A stretch of 64,000 bases of DNA from Halomonas ventosae (GCF_004363555.1 NZ_SNZJ01000013.1:52611-116610); one strand, 5' to 3'. Positions 24,758-36,664 are shown, counted from the first letter of the stretch. A program made the numbers and translations. Notes: a model not told the origin generated them from the letters alone.

Positions 24758-26809
24758 ATGTCGCATGCCCCCTCCCTCCCCGACCGGCGAGACCGGCTGA
24801 ATCGCGTCGTCTTCCACGGCAGCGTGGCCGGCATCCTGATCTTCCTGGTGCTGACCATGCTGTTCACGGAGCGGGCCGGCGCCTTCTTCGATGCCGGCCT
24901 GGCCTGGGTCAACGAGACCTTCGGCTGGTACTACATGCTCGCCGCGGTGGTCTACCTGGTCTTCGTCGTCGTCATCGGCGCCTCCCGGGCGGGCAACATC
25001 CGCCTGGGCCCCGACCATGCCAGGCCCGAGTTCTCGCTGGTTTCCTGGGCCTCGATGCTGTTCGCGGCCGGCATCGGCATCGACCTGCTGTTCTTCTGCG
25101 TGGCCGAGCCCCTCGCCCACTACCTGGCGCCGCCGGATCTCGACCCCGAGAGCGCCGCGGCGATGCGTGCCGCCGTGCCCCAGACCTTCCTGCACTGGGG
25201 ACTGACCGGCTGGGGCATGTACGTGCTGATGGGCATGGCCCTGGCCTACTTCAGCTACCGCCACCGCCTGCCGCTGGCGATCCGCAGCGCCCTCTACCCG
25301 CTGCTCGGCCAGCGCATCCACGGCCCCATCGGCCACGCCGTGGACATCACCGCGGTCATCTCCACGGTGTTCGGCATCGCCACCAGCCTGGGCATCGGGG
25401 TGATGCAGCTCAACTACGGGCTGACCTACATGTTCGACGTCCCGGAGAGCCTCTCCGTGCAGGTGGTGCTGATCGCCCTGGTGGTGGTGCTGGCGACCAT
25501 CTCGGTGGTCAGCGGCGTGGAGAAGGGCATCCGCCGCCTCTCCGAGTTCAACATGCTGCTGGCCGCCGCCCTGCTGCTGTTCGTGCTCTTTCAGGGCGAC
25601 ACCCTGCGCCTGCTCGATGCCCTGGTCCTCAATGCCGGGGACTACCTGGGCGGCTTCATCGGCGCGAGCTTCGACACCTATGCCTTCGCCGGCGAGGAAG
25701 CCCAGCAGTGGAAGGGCTGGTGGACCATCTTCTTCTGGGGCTGGTGGATCGCCTGGACGCCCTTCGTCGGCCTCTTCCTGGCCCGCATCTCCCGCGGGCG
25801 CACCATCCGCGAGTTCGTCACCGGGGCGCTGCTGATCCCGCTGGGCTTCATGATGGCCTGGATGTCGATCTTCGGTAACAGCGGCATCGACCTGGTGGCC
25901 AACCAGGGGCTGGTCGAGCTCGGCGAGCAGGCGCTGAACACCCCCCAGACCACGATCTACACCCTGCTCGAACAGTACCCCTACATCGGTCTCACCGCCT
26001 CGGTGGTGACCGTGCTTGGTATCGTCTTCTTCATCACCTCGGCGGACTCCGGCGCCCTGGTGCTGGCCAACTTCACCTCGATCCTGTCCGACGTGAACCA
26101 CGATGCCCCGATCCGCCTGCGCATCTTCTGGTCGGTGGTCATCGGCCTGATCACCATCGCCCTGCTGATGGCCGGCGGGCTCAATGCCCTGCAGAGCGCC
26201 GTGGTGATCACCGCCCTGCCCTTCTCACTGGTGATCTTCGCCATCATGGCCGGCATGTCCCAGGCCCTGAAGCTCGAGAGCAGCAAGGCCGACGCCCGCC
26301 GCCAGGTCAGCGGCACCGCGCCGGGGGGCGACTGGCGGGAGCGCCTCGACCGCGCCCTGGACACCTCGAACCGGGCCGGGGCGGCCGCGACCGTCGAGCA
26401 CGCCATCCGCCCGGCCCTGGCCCAGTTCGCCAGCGAGCTGGAGAGCCGGGGGCAACGGGCCTCGGTGAGCGAGGAGCACCTCGAGGACGAGCCCCTGCCG
26501 CGCCTGACCCTGCAGGTGGACTTCGACCAGGCCCAGAGCTTCGTCTACCAGGTGTGCGCCAACCGCCTGCGCACGCCGAGCTTCCTGCCGGTGGACGACG
26601 ACTACTATGTGCGTCTCGACGTCCACCTGGCCGAGGGCGGCACCGGACAGGACCTCAACGGCTATACCCGCGGCCAGGTGATCGGCGACGTGCTCTCCGA
26701 GTACGAGCGCCACCTGCATTTCCTGGCGCTGTCGGATGCCGCCGGCAGCGGCGTGCAGGCCATGCCCGGCGCCACGGGCGAACCGCCCGCCAGCGCCTCG
26801 CCGGCCTGA
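24758..26809 (+). CDS. betT: BetT-type BCCT choline/betaine transporter
   Basis: A 683-residue BCCT-family transporter with about 12 membrane helices. The family-defining Trp-rich segment is GWWTIFFWGWWIAWTPFVGLF with the following RISRGRTIREF. The glycine-rich helix GIATSLGIGVMQLNYG matches the BCCT substrate/sodium region. A long cytoplasmic C-terminal tail (after about residue 500) is typical of BetT, where it controls osmotic activation. It takes up choline or glycine betaine, driven by H+ or Na+. The start ATG 24758 has GAGGAG upstream. The palindrome at 24712-24727 suggests BetI-type control. It is monocistronic, with a strong terminator at 26827. Confidence 0.85.
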   Translation: MSHAPSLPDRRDRLNRVVFHGSVAGILIFLVLTMLFTERAGAFFDAGLAWVNETFGWYYMLAAVVYLVFVVVIGASRAGNIRLGPDHARPEFSLVSWASMLFAAGIGIDLLFFCVAEPLAHYLAPPDLDPESAAAMRAAVPQTFLHWGLTGWGMYVLMGMALAYFSYRHRLPLAIRSALYPLLGQRIHGPIGHAVDITAVISTVFGIATSLGIGVMQLNYGLTYMFDVPESLSVQVVLIALVVVLATISVVSGVEKGIRRLSEFNMLLAAALLLFVLFQGDTLRLLDALVLNAGDYLGGFIGASFDTYAFAGEEAQQWKGWWTIFFWGWWIAWTPFVGLFLARISRGRTIREFVTGALLIPLGFMMAWMSIFGNSGIDLVANQGLVELGEQALNTPQTTIYTLLEQYPYIGLTASVVTVLGIVFFITSADSGALVLANFTSILSDVNHDAPIRLRIFWSVVIGLITIALLMAGGLNALQSAVVITALPFSLVIFAIMAGMSQALKLESSKADARRQVSGTAPGGDWRERLDRALDTSNRAGAAATVEHAIRPALAQFASELESRGQRASVSEEHLEDEPLPRLTLQVDFDQAQSFVYQVCANRLRTPSFLPVDDDYYVRLDVHLAEGGTGQDLNGYTRGQVIGDVLSEYERHLHFLALSDAAGSGVQAMPGATGEPPASASPA

Positions 26810-26826
26810 CGACGACCGCCAGCAAC

Positions 26827-26864
26827 CGACAACGGCGACGCCAGTGGCGTCGCCGTTGTCGTTT
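26827..26864 (+). terminator. 16-bp-stem terminator after betT
   Basis: CGACAACGGCGACGCC (26827-26842) and its exact complement (26846-26861) around AGT, followed by TTTCC. It is placed 18 bp after the betT stop. Confidence 0.8.
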
Positions 26865-26957
26865 CCGTCCGACGAAAAGGCCCGCGGCCATCTCACGACC
26901 GCCTGCTTTCGCCCCTTCCCCCCTACGCCCCAGCCATACGCCACCCCTACACGCTCC

Positions 26958-26967
26958 GAGGATGAGG
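26958..26967 (+). promoter_or_regulatory. Candidate MalT box upstream of malE
   Basis: GAGGATGAGG matches nine of ten positions of the MalT box GGGGA(T/G)GAGG. It lies about 100 bp before the malE start, in a locus that encodes MalT. Confidence 0.55.
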
Positions 26968-27068
26968 TCGCCCCGGCTCGAATTGACGAGGCTAGGCGTT
27001 ATCGCTCCCCGCCGCTCGTCCGGGGCGGGGGCGACCCGAGACGTCACAACAATACGAGGTCGCGACCC

Positions 27069-28265
27069 ATGACACGACGCCACGCCTTCCTCACCCCGCT
27101 GCTGGCCGCCACCCTGAGCGCCGGGGCCGCCTTGCCGGCCATGGCCTTCGAGGACGACACCCTGACCATCTGGATCGGCGACAACAAGGGGCCCCAGGGC
27201 ATCCGCGAGGTGGCCGAGCGGTTCACGGCCGACACCGGCATCGCCATCGACATCGTCCACCCCGACGACATGACCAACCGCTTTCAACAGGCCGCCGGCA
27301 GCGGCCAGGGGCCGGACATCGTGATCTTCGCCCACGATCGCATGGGGGAATGGGCCCAGAGCGGGCTGCTCAAGTCCATTGCACCCTCCGATGCGTACCG
27401 CGCGCGCTACTTCGACTTCACCTGGGACGCCGTCGAGTGGAACGGCGCGACCTACGGCTATCCCATCTCGGTGGAGTCGCTGGGCCTGATCTACAACAAG
27501 GCCCTGATGGAAACACCCCCCGAAAGCTTCACCGAGCTCGCCAGGCTCGATGCCGAGCTGACCAAGGAAGGCAAGAAGGCGATCCTCTTCAACTACGGTG
27601 AGCCCTACTTCAGCTGGCCCCTGCTGGCCGCCAATGGCGGCTATGCGTTCCAGCATACCGAAAGCGGCTACGACACCAGCGACATCGGCGTCAACAATGC
27701 CGGCGCGGTGGCGGGAGCCGAGCGTCTGCGTGAACTGATCGACAGTGGCGTGCTGCCCGAGGGCACCGACTACAGCGTGACGGATACCCGCTTCAACCAG
27801 GGCGAGGTGGGGACCATGATCAGCGGCCCCTGGGCCTGGAGCAACCTCGAGAAGAGCGGCATCGACTTCGGCGTGGCCCTCTTGCCCAAGGTCGGCGACG
27901 AGCGGGCCAAGCCGATGTTCGGGGTGATGGCGGCGATGATCAACTCGGCCTCGCCCAACGACTTCCTGGCCACCGAGTTCCTCGAGAGCTACCTGCTCGA
28001 GGAGGAGGGCCTGCGCACCTTCAACAGCGACGGTTCTCTGGGCGCCGTGGCCCACAAGGTCTATCAGCAGGACCTGGAGAGCGATCCGCGGATCGCCGCC
28101 ACCCTGGCGAACGCCGAGCTCGGCTCGCCGATGCCCAATATTCCCGAGATGGGTGCCTTCTGGTCGGCCATGGAACCGGCGCTGCAGAACATCGGCAGCG
28201 GCCGCCAGTCGCCGCAGGCGGCCCTCGACGCTGCCGCCGAGCGCATCCGCACCGCCATCGAGTAA
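27069..28265 (+). CDS. malE: MalE, periplasmic maltose/maltodextrin-binding protein
   Basis: A 398-residue solute-binding protein that aligns end to end with E. coli MalE (396 aa). After a signal peptide (cleavage near PAMA-FED) it shows LTIWIGDNKGPQGIREVAE, GPDIVIFAHDRMGEWAQSGLL, EPYFSWPLLAANGGYAF, ISGPWAWSNLE and MPNIPEMGAFW, all conserved sugar-binding segments. The start ATG 27069 follows GAGGT; the longer open frame upstream crosses the promoter region. It delivers maltose/maltodextrin to MalFGK. It is separated from malF by 76 bp containing a hairpin. Confidence 0.95.
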   Translation: MTRRHAFLTPLLAATLSAGAALPAMAFEDDTLTIWIGDNKGPQGIREVAERFTADTGIAIDIVHPDDMTNRFQQAAGSGQGPDIVIFAHDRMGEWAQSGLLKSIAPSDAYRARYFDFTWDAVEWNGATYGYPISVESLGLIYNKALMETPPESFTELARLDAELTKEGKKAILFNYGEPYFSWPLLAANGGYAFQHTESGYDTSDIGVNNAGAVAGAERLRELIDSGVLPEGTDYSVTDTRFNQGEVGTMISGPWAWSNLEKSGIDFGVALLPKVGDERAKPMFGVMAAMINSASPNDFLATEFLESYLLEEEGLRTFNSDGSLGAVAHKVYQQDLESDPRIAATLANAELGSPMPNIPEMGAFWSAMEPALQNIGSGRQSPQAALDAAAERIRTAIE

Positions 28266-28289
28266 CCGTGTTCCTTCCAGTGTCCATGA

Positions 28290-28323
28290 CCCCGGCCGGC
28301 CGTGAACCACGCCCAGGCCGGGG
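28290..28323 (+). other. Stem-loop between malE and malF
   Basis: CCCCGGCC (28290-28297) pairs with GGCCGGGG (28316-28323). E. coli has a REP stem-loop at the same place that stabilises malE mRNA and favours excess binding protein. This may be a functional analogue. Confidence 0.5.
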
Positions 28324-28341
28324 CAGACCGCAGGTGACCCC

Positions 28342-29916
28342 ATGTTCGTGACCAACGCCTCGCGCGGCTTGCCGCGCCATCGATCCCGCTACCCCGCCGA
28401 ACGCTACACCCGTTGGGCGCTGCGCACCCTGACGGCACTGCTGGTGATCGCCACCCTGTGGCTGGTGGTGGCCTTCCACCTGCGCGGCCAGTGGATGTTC
28501 TCGCTGCTGTTCCTGGTGCTGGGCGCCTCCCTGGCGATCGTCTTCGGCAAGCGCCAGCTGATGAGCCACCGCTACATCTTCCCGGCGTTGGCCGGGATGG
28601 GCGTGTTCGTGATCTTCCCGCTGGTCTATACCATCGGCATCAGCTTCAGCAACTACAGTTCGAGCAACCTGCTCAGCGAAGAGCGGGTGCGTGCCCAGTT
28701 TCTCGACCAGACCTATCAGGCCGAGGGCCAGGCCTTCGATTTCCAGCTGGTCCGTGACGGTAACCGGACGCGCCTGTACCTGGACGCCAAGGGGGCCGGC
28801 GACCTGGAGGGTGTGAGGCAACTGGTGTCTAAGCCGCTGGCCCACGCCGTGGAAGGGCAACCCCTGGCGGTCGAGCCGACCCAGGCGGCCCCCGCCGGCG
28901 AGGCGCTGGGCATCCGCGAGGTCATCGCCCTGCGTGATCGCCTGCAGCGCCTGACCCTGGTGACGCCAGAGGGTACCGAGCTCGAGATGGCAGGCCTGCG
29001 CCGCTTCGCGCCGATGCTGCCGCGTTTCGAAGCGAACCCCGACGGCAGCCTGACCGACCTGCGCGACGGCACCACCCTGACGCCCAACCAGGAGACCGGC
29101 TTCTTCGTCACCGAGGACGGTGAACGCCTCACCCCCGGCTGGCCGGTTGCGGTGGGGCTGGACAACTACACCAAGATCTTCACCGATCCGGACATCCGCG
29201 GGCCCTTCCTGCAGATCTTTGTCTGGACCTTCGTCTTCGCCGGCCTGACGGTGGCCTTCACCCTGGCGGTGGGCTTCGTGCTGGCCACGCTGCTGCAGTG
29301 GGACCAGCTCAAGGGCAAGGCCATCTATCGCACCCTGCTGATCCTGCCCTATGCGGTGCCGGCCTTCATCTCGATCCTGATCTTCAAGGGCATGTTCAAC
29401 CAGAACCACGGCGAGATAAACCTGATCCTCGAGAACCTCTTCGGCATCAGCCCCGACTGGTTCACCGACCCGGCGCTGGCGCGCACCATGCTGCTGATCG
29501 TCAACACCTGGCTCGGCTATCCCTACATGCTGCTGCTGTGCATGGGCCTGATCCAGTCAATTCCCCGCGATCTCTACGAGGCCTCGGCGGTGGATGGTGG
29601 CGGGCCGCTGACCAACATGATGCGCATCACCCTGCCACTGATCCTGAAGCCGCTGACGCCGCTGCTGATCGCCGCCTTCGCCTTCAACTTCAACAACTTC
29701 GTGCTGATCGCCCTGCTCACCGGCGGCAAGCCGGACATCCTCGGCGCCAGCACCCCGGCGGGTACTACCGACCTGCTGGTCAGCTACACCTACCGCATCG
29801 CCTTCCAGGATGCCGGCCAGCAATTCGGTCTGGCGGCCGCCATCGCCACGCTGATCTTCCTGCTGGTGGTCGGGCTGTCGTGGCTCAATCTGCGCCTGTC
29901 CAAGGTCAAGGTCTAA
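28342..29916 (+). CDS. malF: MalF, maltose ABC transporter permease
   Basis: A 524-residue permease. N-terminal helices (about 25-90) are followed by the large periplasmic P2-like domain typical of MalF, between residues about 100 and 260. The transport core comes after, with the EAA loop [23 protein letters not shown] that contacts MalK. E. coli MalF is 514 residues. The ATG 28342 is the first start in the frame. The gene is followed by malG after 14 bp with AAGGAGGAG between them. With MalG it forms the membrane channel of the importer. Confidence 0.95.
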   Translation: MFVTNASRGLPRHRSRYPAERYTRWALRTLTALLVIATLWLVVAFHLRGQWMFSLLFLVLGASLAIVFGKRQLMSHRYIFPALAGMGVFVIFPLVYTIGISFSNYSSSNLLSEERVRAQFLDQTYQAEGQAFDFQLVRDGNRTRLYLDAKGAGDLEGVRQLVSKPLAHAVEGQPLAVEPTQAAPAGEALGIREVIALRDRLQRLTLVTPEGTELEMAGLRRFAPMLPRFEANPDGSLTDLRDGTTLTPNQETGFFVTEDGERLTPGWPVAVGLDNYTKIFTDPDIRGPFLQIFVWTFVFAGLTVAFTLAVGFVLATLLQWDQLKGKAIYRTLLILPYAVPAFISILIFKGMFNQNHGEINLILENLFGISPDWFTDPALARTMLLIVNTWLGYPYMLLLCMGLIQSIPRDLYEASAVDGGGPLTNMMRITLPLILKPLTPLLIAAFAFNFNNFVLIALLTGGKPDILGASTPAGTTDLLVSYTYRIAFQDAGQQFGLAAAIATLIFLLVVGLSWLNLRLSKVKV

Positions 29917-29930
29917 GGAGGAGTCGTCTC

Positions 29931-30821
29931 ATGGCCATGGTTCAACCCCGTTCGATCCGTACCCGCAAGCTGGGCGCCCATCTCGCCCTGCTGGGCTTCG
30001 TCAGCCTGGTGGTGTTCCCGCTGCTGCTGGTGATCTCGATCTCCTTCCGCGAAGGCAACTTCTCCACCGGCAGCCTGATCCCCGAGCGCTTCTCGCTGGA
30101 GCACTGGGCGCTGGCCTTCGGCATCCCCTGGGAGCGCCCCGACGGCACCGTCGTCCAGCCGCCGTTCCCGGTGATGCTGTGGCTGTGGAATTCGATCAAG
30201 GTGGCGGTAGCGTCGTCGCTGATGATCCTCGCGCTCTCCACCACCAGCGCCTATGCCTTCGCGCGCATGCGCTTCAAGGGTAAGGCACCGATCCTCAAGG
30301 GCATGCTGATCTTCCAGATGTTCCCGGCGGTGCTCTCGCTGGTGGCGCTCTACGCGCTGTTCGATCGCCTCGGCCAGCTGGTGCCCTGGCTGGGCCTCAA
30401 CACCCACGGCGCGCTGATCCTGGCGTCGCTGGGCGCGGTGGCGCTGCATATCTGGACCATCAAGGGCTACTTCGAGTCCATCGACGGCTCCCTGGAGGAG
30501 GCAGCGATGGTCGACGGCGCCAGCACCTGGCAGGCCTTCCGGCACATCCTGCTGCCACTCTCGGTGCCGATCCTGATGGTGGTGTTCATCCTCGCCTTCA
30601 TCATGTCGATCATGGAGTACCCCATGGCCTCGGTGCTGCTGCTCGACGAGGACAAGCTGACCCTGGCCGTGGGCGCCCAGCAGTACCTGGCCGAGCACAA
30701 CCAGCGCTGGGGCGACTTCGCCGCCGCGGCGGTGCTCTCCGGGCTGCCCATTACCCTGGCCTTCCTGCTGTGCCAGCGCTGGATCGCCGGCGGCCTCACC
30801 GCCGGCGGAGTAAAAGGCTGA
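29931..30821 (+). CDS. malG: MalG, maltose ABC transporter permease
   Basis: A 296-residue permease, the same length as E. coli MalG. It has six membrane helices and the EAA loop [23 protein letters not shown]. It ends in [10 protein letters not shown], a C-terminal tail of the kind that reaches the MalK interface. The start ATG 29931 has AAGGAGGAG upstream. It is the last gene of malEFG; a strong terminator at 30871-30898 follows. Confidence 0.95.
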   Translation: MAMVQPRSIRTRKLGAHLALLGFVSLVVFPLLLVISISFREGNFSTGSLIPERFSLEHWALAFGIPWERPDGTVVQPPFPVMLWLWNSIKVAVASSLMILALSTTSAYAFARMRFKGKAPILKGMLIFQMFPAVLSLVALYALFDRLGQLVPWLGLNTHGALILASLGAVALHIWTIKGYFESIDGSLEEAAMVDGASTWQAFRHILLPLSVPILMVVFILAFIMSIMEYPMASVLLLDEDKLTLAVGAQQYLAEHNQRWGDFAAAAVLSGLPITLAFLLCQRWIAGGLTAGGVKG

Positions 30822-30870
30822 GCCCCCCCTCCCCCACCCGCGTTTCCTCGTCCTGCCAGGACGCTTGCTT

Positions 30871-30898
30871 CCCCGGCCATTCGGCCGGGGTTTTTTTG
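30871..30898 (+). terminator. Rho-independent terminator after malEFG
   Basis: CCCCGGCC (30871-30878) / GGCCGGGG (30883-30890) with an ATTC loop, then eight or so T (30891-30897). Confidence 0.92.
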
Positions 30899-30970
30899 CT
30901 TGGGGAGGCTTATTGCGAAAAGCCCCGGGCGCAAGGCGCACCGGGGCGGGGTCAGTAAGAGCCGTTCGGG

Positions 30971-32073
<1,103 letters not shown>

Positions 32074-32086
<13 letters not shown>

Positions 32087-33762
32087 TGCGCATCCTCCTG
32101 ATCGGATTGCGGACAGCGGGCGATGGCAATGCCATACGCCGGCAGGGTGAGAGTGCCGTTAAGCCATTGGCCGTTGACCATCGCCGGGGCGTCATCGAGG
32201 GCGCGCGCGGCGTGCGGGGCCGCCAGCTCGCGAGGTTCACCGGAAAAGTTCAGCGCCACCAGCAGGCGCTCGCCGGGGGCGCTCGCCGGATGGCTTCGCT
32301 CGAGGCACAGCACCTCGTCGCGCACCGGATGGTAGACGATGTCGCCCTTGACCAGCGCCGGCTGGGTACGGCGGAAGGCCAGGAAGGCGCGATAGGCGTT
32401 GAGCAGCGAGTCCGGCTCCCGCTCCTGCTGGTCCACGGCCAGCCCCAGGTGCTCATTGGGCACCGGCAGCCAGGGCGCGGCCCCGGAGAAGCCACCGTGG
32501 GGGGCGTCGGCCTGCCACGGCATGGGGGTGCGGCAACCGTCGCGGCCCTTGTAGGCCGGCCAGAAGGTGATGCCGGCGGGATCGACCAACTGCTCGAAGG
32601 TCAGTTCGGCCTCGCTCAGGCCCAGCTCCTCGCCCTGGTAGAGGCAGATGCTGCCGCGCTGGGTGAGCAGGAAGGCCAGGTAGAGGCGCAGCTTGGCGGC
32701 AGCATCTTCAGCGTTCCAGCGGGTGGCCAGACGGGTGACGTCGTGGTTGCCCAGCGCCCAGCAGGGCCAGCCATCCTCGATGCGCGCTTCCATCTCGGTG
32801 AGGATGCCGCGCAGGTACTCGGGGTCATGGCGTTCGCCGAGCAGATCGAAGGAGTAGGCCATGTGCAGGCGCTTGCCGCCCCTGGAATACTCGGCCATCA
32901 CGCCCAGCGAATCGTCGTCACCGACCTCGCCGACACTGGTGGTACCCGGGTACTCGTCGAGCAGCGCCCTCAGCCGCTCGAGGAAGGCCAGGTTCTCCGG
33001 CTGGGTCTTGTCGTAGATATGTTGCTGGTAGCCGTAGGGGTTATCGGGGCGTACGCCGATAAACCCCTCCTGGATATCTTCTCTCGGCGGGTTGTCCCTG
33101 AGCTCGCCGTGAGTGCAGAAGTTCACCGCATCCAGGCGGAAGCCGTCGACGCCGCGCTCCAGCCAGAAACGCACCTCACCGAGGATGGCCTCGACCACCT
33201 CTGGATTGCGGAAGTTGAGGTCTGGCTGCTCGACCAGGAAGTTGTGCAGGTAGTACTGGCAGCGGCGGGTGTCCCACTGCCAGGCCGAGCCGCCGAAGAT
33301 TGCCTGCCAGTTGGTGGGCGGGGCGCCGTCGGGCCGGGGATCGGCCCACACGTACCAGTCGGCCTTGGGATTGTCGCGACTTTCACGGCCCTCCTGGAAC
33401 CAGGCATGCGCATCGGAGGTGTGGGAGAGCACCTGGTCGATGGTGACCTTGAGCCCCCGGGCATGAGCGGCCTCCACCAGGCGGTCGAAGTCCGCCAGGG
33501 TGCCGAACATGGGGTCGACGTCACGGTAGTCGCTGACGTCATAGCCGAAATCGAGCATCGGCGAGGTGAAGAACGGCGACAGCCAGATGGCGTCGACATT
33601 CAGCGAGGCGATGTAGTCGAGGCGGTCGATTACCCCCTGCAGGTCGCCGATGCCGTCGCCGCCCGCATCCATGAAGCTGCGCGGGTAGATCTGGTAGATC
33701 ACCGCGCCGCGCCACCAGTCGGCGCCCTGTCGGCCGAGGTACTGGGAAGTGTCTGTGGTCAT
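32074..33762 (-). CDS. GH13 alpha-glucosidase of the mal locus
   Basis: A 562-residue cytoplasmic GH13 enzyme (oligo-1,6-glucosidase/alpha-glucosidase subfamily, (beta/alpha)8 barrel). Nucleophile Asp211 (GFRLDAVNF), acid/base Glu279 (TTSVGEVGDDD) and transition-state Asp341 (ALGNHDVTR). No signal peptide. The start ATG 33762 (MTTDTSQ) is preferred to an upstream ATG. It is far closer to the glucosidase at 45517 than to the other two GH13 paralogues in the window, with long identical runs around residues 130-210. It hydrolyses imported maltose or alpha-glucosides to glucose and is co-transcribed with malK. Confidence 0.9.
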
Positions 33763-33888
33763 GTGCCGAGTCCTTGTCGTGAATCGCGGGTATCGGCGGG
33801 CCGACACCGCGGGAAAACGTCACACTCATGGTGGCGGCAGGACCGGCGGGAGAAATCCTCCCGCGGGATGGGCGACAGGCGTAGGCGG

Positions 33889-33898
33889 GGGGAGGAGG
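33889..33898 (+). promoter_or_regulatory. Candidate MalT box between malT and the glucosidase-malK operon
   Basis: GGGGAGGAGG matches GGGGA(T/G)GAGG at all ten positions, 127 bp upstream of the glucosidase start. A GCGGGAG/CTCCCGC inverted repeat (33846-33864) is nearby and carries GGGAGGA on the minus strand. The site also abuts the malT 3' end, so the match could be partly composition. Confidence 0.5.
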
Positions 33899-33904
33899 AG
33901 CCCC

Positions 33905-36613
33905 CTACTTCCCCTGGATACGGGCGAGGAGATCGCCGGCCAGGGCGATGGCCTCCTCCCGGCGACGGATGCCCTGCTTCTGGTAGAGGCTGCGGATATG
34001 CGTCTTGATGGTGGTGGGTGCCACCGACAGCTGTTCGGCGATCTGCTCGTTGGAGAGTCCGGCATGGATCAGCCCCAGGATCTGCCACTCGCGACGGGTC
34101 AGGGGTGAGGTGCGGATCAGCTCCGGCACGTCCGGGCGGGCGACGATGTCGGCGATCACCGCCTCGTCGAGCATCAGCCGTACGGCGCGGCCGAAATCAC
34201 GCTGACGGCCGGCCAGCGTGAGCAACCGCTCGGCACGGCGCCGTGCCAGCTCGTCCGGTTCACGGGTCTCGAGCAGCCGGGTGAGCATGTCGGAAAGCGG
34301 CCGACCCAGGCGCAGGAAGCTGCCGGTGAGCGCCGTGCGCGAGGCCAGCTCCAGGGCCTCGGCCAGGTGATCCAGCGCCGCCTGCTCGTGGCCGCACTGC
34401 CATTCCAGGGCCGCCAGGCACAGCCGGTTGCGGTTGGCGTCGGTGACCAGGCCGAAGCGCGCGGTCTGGGTCTCCAGGGCCTCCAGCAGGGCCCGGGCTT
34501 CGTCGGGCCGGCCGAGCAGCATCAACGCCCGGACGTGGTTGCGCACGTTGGCCTGGGCGAAGTGGTTGCTGGCGGTGTCGGGCTCGGCGGGCGGCGCCTC
34601 CTGCAGCCAGCGGGCCACCGCATCGCGGTCGTCGTTGGCCTGCCACCAGGCCAGCAGGGTGGCGTGGGCGTTGGCCCGCCAGTCGATGTGATAGTCGCCA
34701 TCGGCGAGTATCTTGCGAAGGCGGCGGATGTGGTCGGCACACTGCGCCTGGTCGCCGCGGGCCTGGGCGACCTTGGCCAGGCTGACATGGCACTGCAGGG
34801 TCCAGTGCTCGCCCTGGCGGTCGAGCAGAGCGATGCCGGCCAGGGCCGCCTGCTCGGCCTCATCCAGGCGGTGCCACTCCCACAGCAGCTGGCTGCGAAT
34901 GCGATACAGGAACTCCGCCACCGGTAGTCGGTCGAGGCCGCTGTGCTCGATATGCGCGAAGGCGCGTTCCTGGATGTCAAAGGCGGCCTGCAGGCGCCCC
35001 TGGGCGACCAGGGTCTCCGAATGGTGGCACAGCGCCCACAACATCAGTTGGTCGTCGCCGATGCGCCGCGCCTCACGCTCCACCTCGAGGATTCGCGCCA
35101 GCGACTCCTCGAGTCGCCCCTGGACGAAACGCGCCTCGCAGAGGATGGCGCCGGCCGACACCGGCGTGGCCGCCAGGAAGCGGGCCGGCTGGGTCAGGGC
35201 CTGCTCGGCCAGCGGCGCGGCACGTTCGGCATCGCCCTGGTTGATCGCCAGCTGGGCGCGCAGGGTGGCGAACTCGGCAGCCAGTTCCTGCCAGGCGGGG
35301 TCGTCGAGCTGGGCCTCGATCCAGCCGATGGCCTGGGCGGTGCGGTCGAACTGGTACTGGGCGTGGGACACCCAGCCGTGGATCAGTGTCAGGCGCGGCG
35401 AGGCGCACAGGCGTGTCTCGCCGAGCGTCGCCAGGGCCCGTGCCAGCAGCGCGAAGTGGCCATGGGCCAGCAATTGGGGCCCCTGGGCCCCCACCAGCGT
35501 GGTGAGCGCCTCGGAGTCGTCCGCCTCGATGGCCTGGGACAGGGCCAGGGCGGGATCGCCCAGCGCCAGCCAGGCCTGGCTGGCACGGCGATGCAGCTGG
35601 CGCTGGGACGCCAGGCTCAGTTCATGGCGGCGATGACGCAGGTAACCGGCGAACAGGGGATGGAAGCGAAACCACTGCTCATGGGGATCTGAGCGCTCCA
35701 GGAACAGGCCGGCCCCTTCCAGGGCCGCCAACCGTTGGGAGACTCGCTCCCCCTCTAGCAGGCGCGCCACCAGCATCGGAGAGAAACGCTCCAGCACCCC
35801 GAGCTGCAACAGCAGCCGGCGGTCGGGTTCGTCGAGACAGGCTTCCAGCAGATCGTCGAACCAGGCGACGAAGTCCGGATGGCTGCCGCCCAGGCGCTCC
35901 AGCAGGCTGTCGAAACCCGCGCGGGTGGTGGTGCGCTGGATCAGCCAGTCCAGGGCCATCACCCAGCCCCCCGTCAGGCGCAGGGCCCGCTCCAGGCTGA
36001 CCCGGGTGGGCGGGAAGCTGAGCTGCTCGGCGCACAGCGTCTGGGCCTCCTCCAGGTCGAAGGCGAGCGCCGTCGCGTCGATCTCCTCGAGCTCGCCGCG
36101 CAGCCGCAGGCCCGGCAGGCCGAGCGGCGGCCGGGTACGCGATATCAGGGTCAGGGTCAGCCAGCGCGGCTGGTGGCGCAGCCAGTGGACGAGGCCATCG
36201 CGGATGGCGGGGTGACAGATGTGCTCGAACTCGTCGATCACCAGACGGCAGGGCGGTGCCTCGGCAGGCAGGCAGGCCAGCCAGGCATCGATGCAGGCAT
36301 CGAAGGGGCCCTCGTAGGCGGGCAACAGCGAGACATCCAGCCACTCGCGGCACAAGCGGTCGAGGGCCGCGCCGAAGTAATCGGCGAAGCGCCGTGGGTC
36401 ATCGTCGCGGGCGTCGAGACGCAGCCAGCTCGCCGCCTGCTCCAGTGACGGCAGCCGTTCGGCCACCAGGGTGGTCTTGCCATAGCCGGGTGGTGCCTGT
36501 ACCACCAGCAGGCGGATACGCTCGTCGAGGGCGAAGCGATCATTGAGCCGTGGCCGGGCCACCAGGGTGGAGGAAAGCACCGGGGGGGCGAGTTTTTCCT
36601 GGAGCAACGGCAT
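33905..36613 (-). CDS. malT: MalT-type ATP-dependent LuxR-family activator
   Basis: A 902-residue STAND-class activator, essentially the length of E. coli MalT (901). Walker A is QAPPGYGKTTL near residue 35-45. Walker B-like is CRLVIDEFEH, with arginine-rich sensor segments after it. A long TPR-like superhelical region fills the middle. The C-terminal LuxR HTH is LTRREWQILGLIHAGLSNEQ plus PTTIKTHIRSLY. MalT binds maltotriose and ATP, oligomerises and activates mal promoters at MalT boxes; candidates are at 26958 and 33889. The start at ATG 36613 (MPLLQEKLAPP) is preferred, since the upstream extension runs into a terminator. Confidence 0.93.
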   Translation of the reverse strand: MPLLQEKLAPPVLSSTLVARPRLNDRFALDERIRLLVVQAPPGYGKTTLVAERLPSLEQAASWLRLDARDDDPRRFADYFGAALDRLCREWLDVSLLPAYEGPFDACIDAWLACLPAEAPPCRLVIDEFEHICHPAIRDGLVHWLRHQPRWLTLTLISRTRPPLGLPGLRLRGELEEIDATALAFDLEEAQTLCAEQLSFPPTRVSLERALRLTGGWVMALDWLIQRTTTRAGFDSLLERLGGSHPDFVAWFDDLLEACLDEPDRRLLLQLGVLERFSPMLVARLLEGERVSQRLAALEGAGLFLERSDPHEQWFRFHPLFAGYLRHRRHELSLASQRQLHRRASQAWLALGDPALALSQAIEADDSEALTTLVGAQGPQLLAHGHFALLARALATLGETRLCASPRLTLIHGWVSHAQYQFDRTAQAIGWIEAQLDDPAWQELAAEFATLRAQLAINQGDAERAAPLAEQALTQPARFLAATPVSAGAILCEARFVQGRLEESLARILEVEREARRIGDDQLMLWALCHHSETLVAQGRLQAAFDIQERAFAHIEHSGLDRLPVAEFLYRIRSQLLWEWHRLDEAEQAALAGIALLDRQGEHWTLQCHVSLAKVAQARGDQAQCADHIRRLRKILADGDYHIDWRANAHATLLAWWQANDDRDAVARWLQEAPPAEPDTASNHFAQANVRNHVRALMLLGRPDEARALLEALETQTARFGLVTDANRNRLCLAALEWQCGHEQAALDHLAEALELASRTALTGSFLRLGRPLSDMLTRLLETREPDELARRRAERLLTLAGRQRDFGRAVRLMLDEAVIADIVARPDVPELIRTSPLTRREWQILGLIHAGLSNEQIAEQLSVAPTTIKTHIRSLYQKQGIRRREEAIALAGDLLARIQGK

Positions 36614-36664
36614 GATTCGAACTCCCGATGGACAGGAAGGGTGGAACGAGGCATCGGCTCCATG

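Noticed and set aside
26736..27068. Upstream extension of malE into the betT gene
   Set aside because: It crosses the betT terminator and the MalT box. The ATG at 27069 gives a normal signal peptide and E. coli MalE length.
33846..33864. GCGGGAG/CTCCCGC hairpin considered as the terminator of malT
   Set aside because: malT runs away from it on the minus strand (its 3' end is at 33905). A T-run is lacking and the loop is AAATC, so it is more likely part of the control region of the glucosidase operon.
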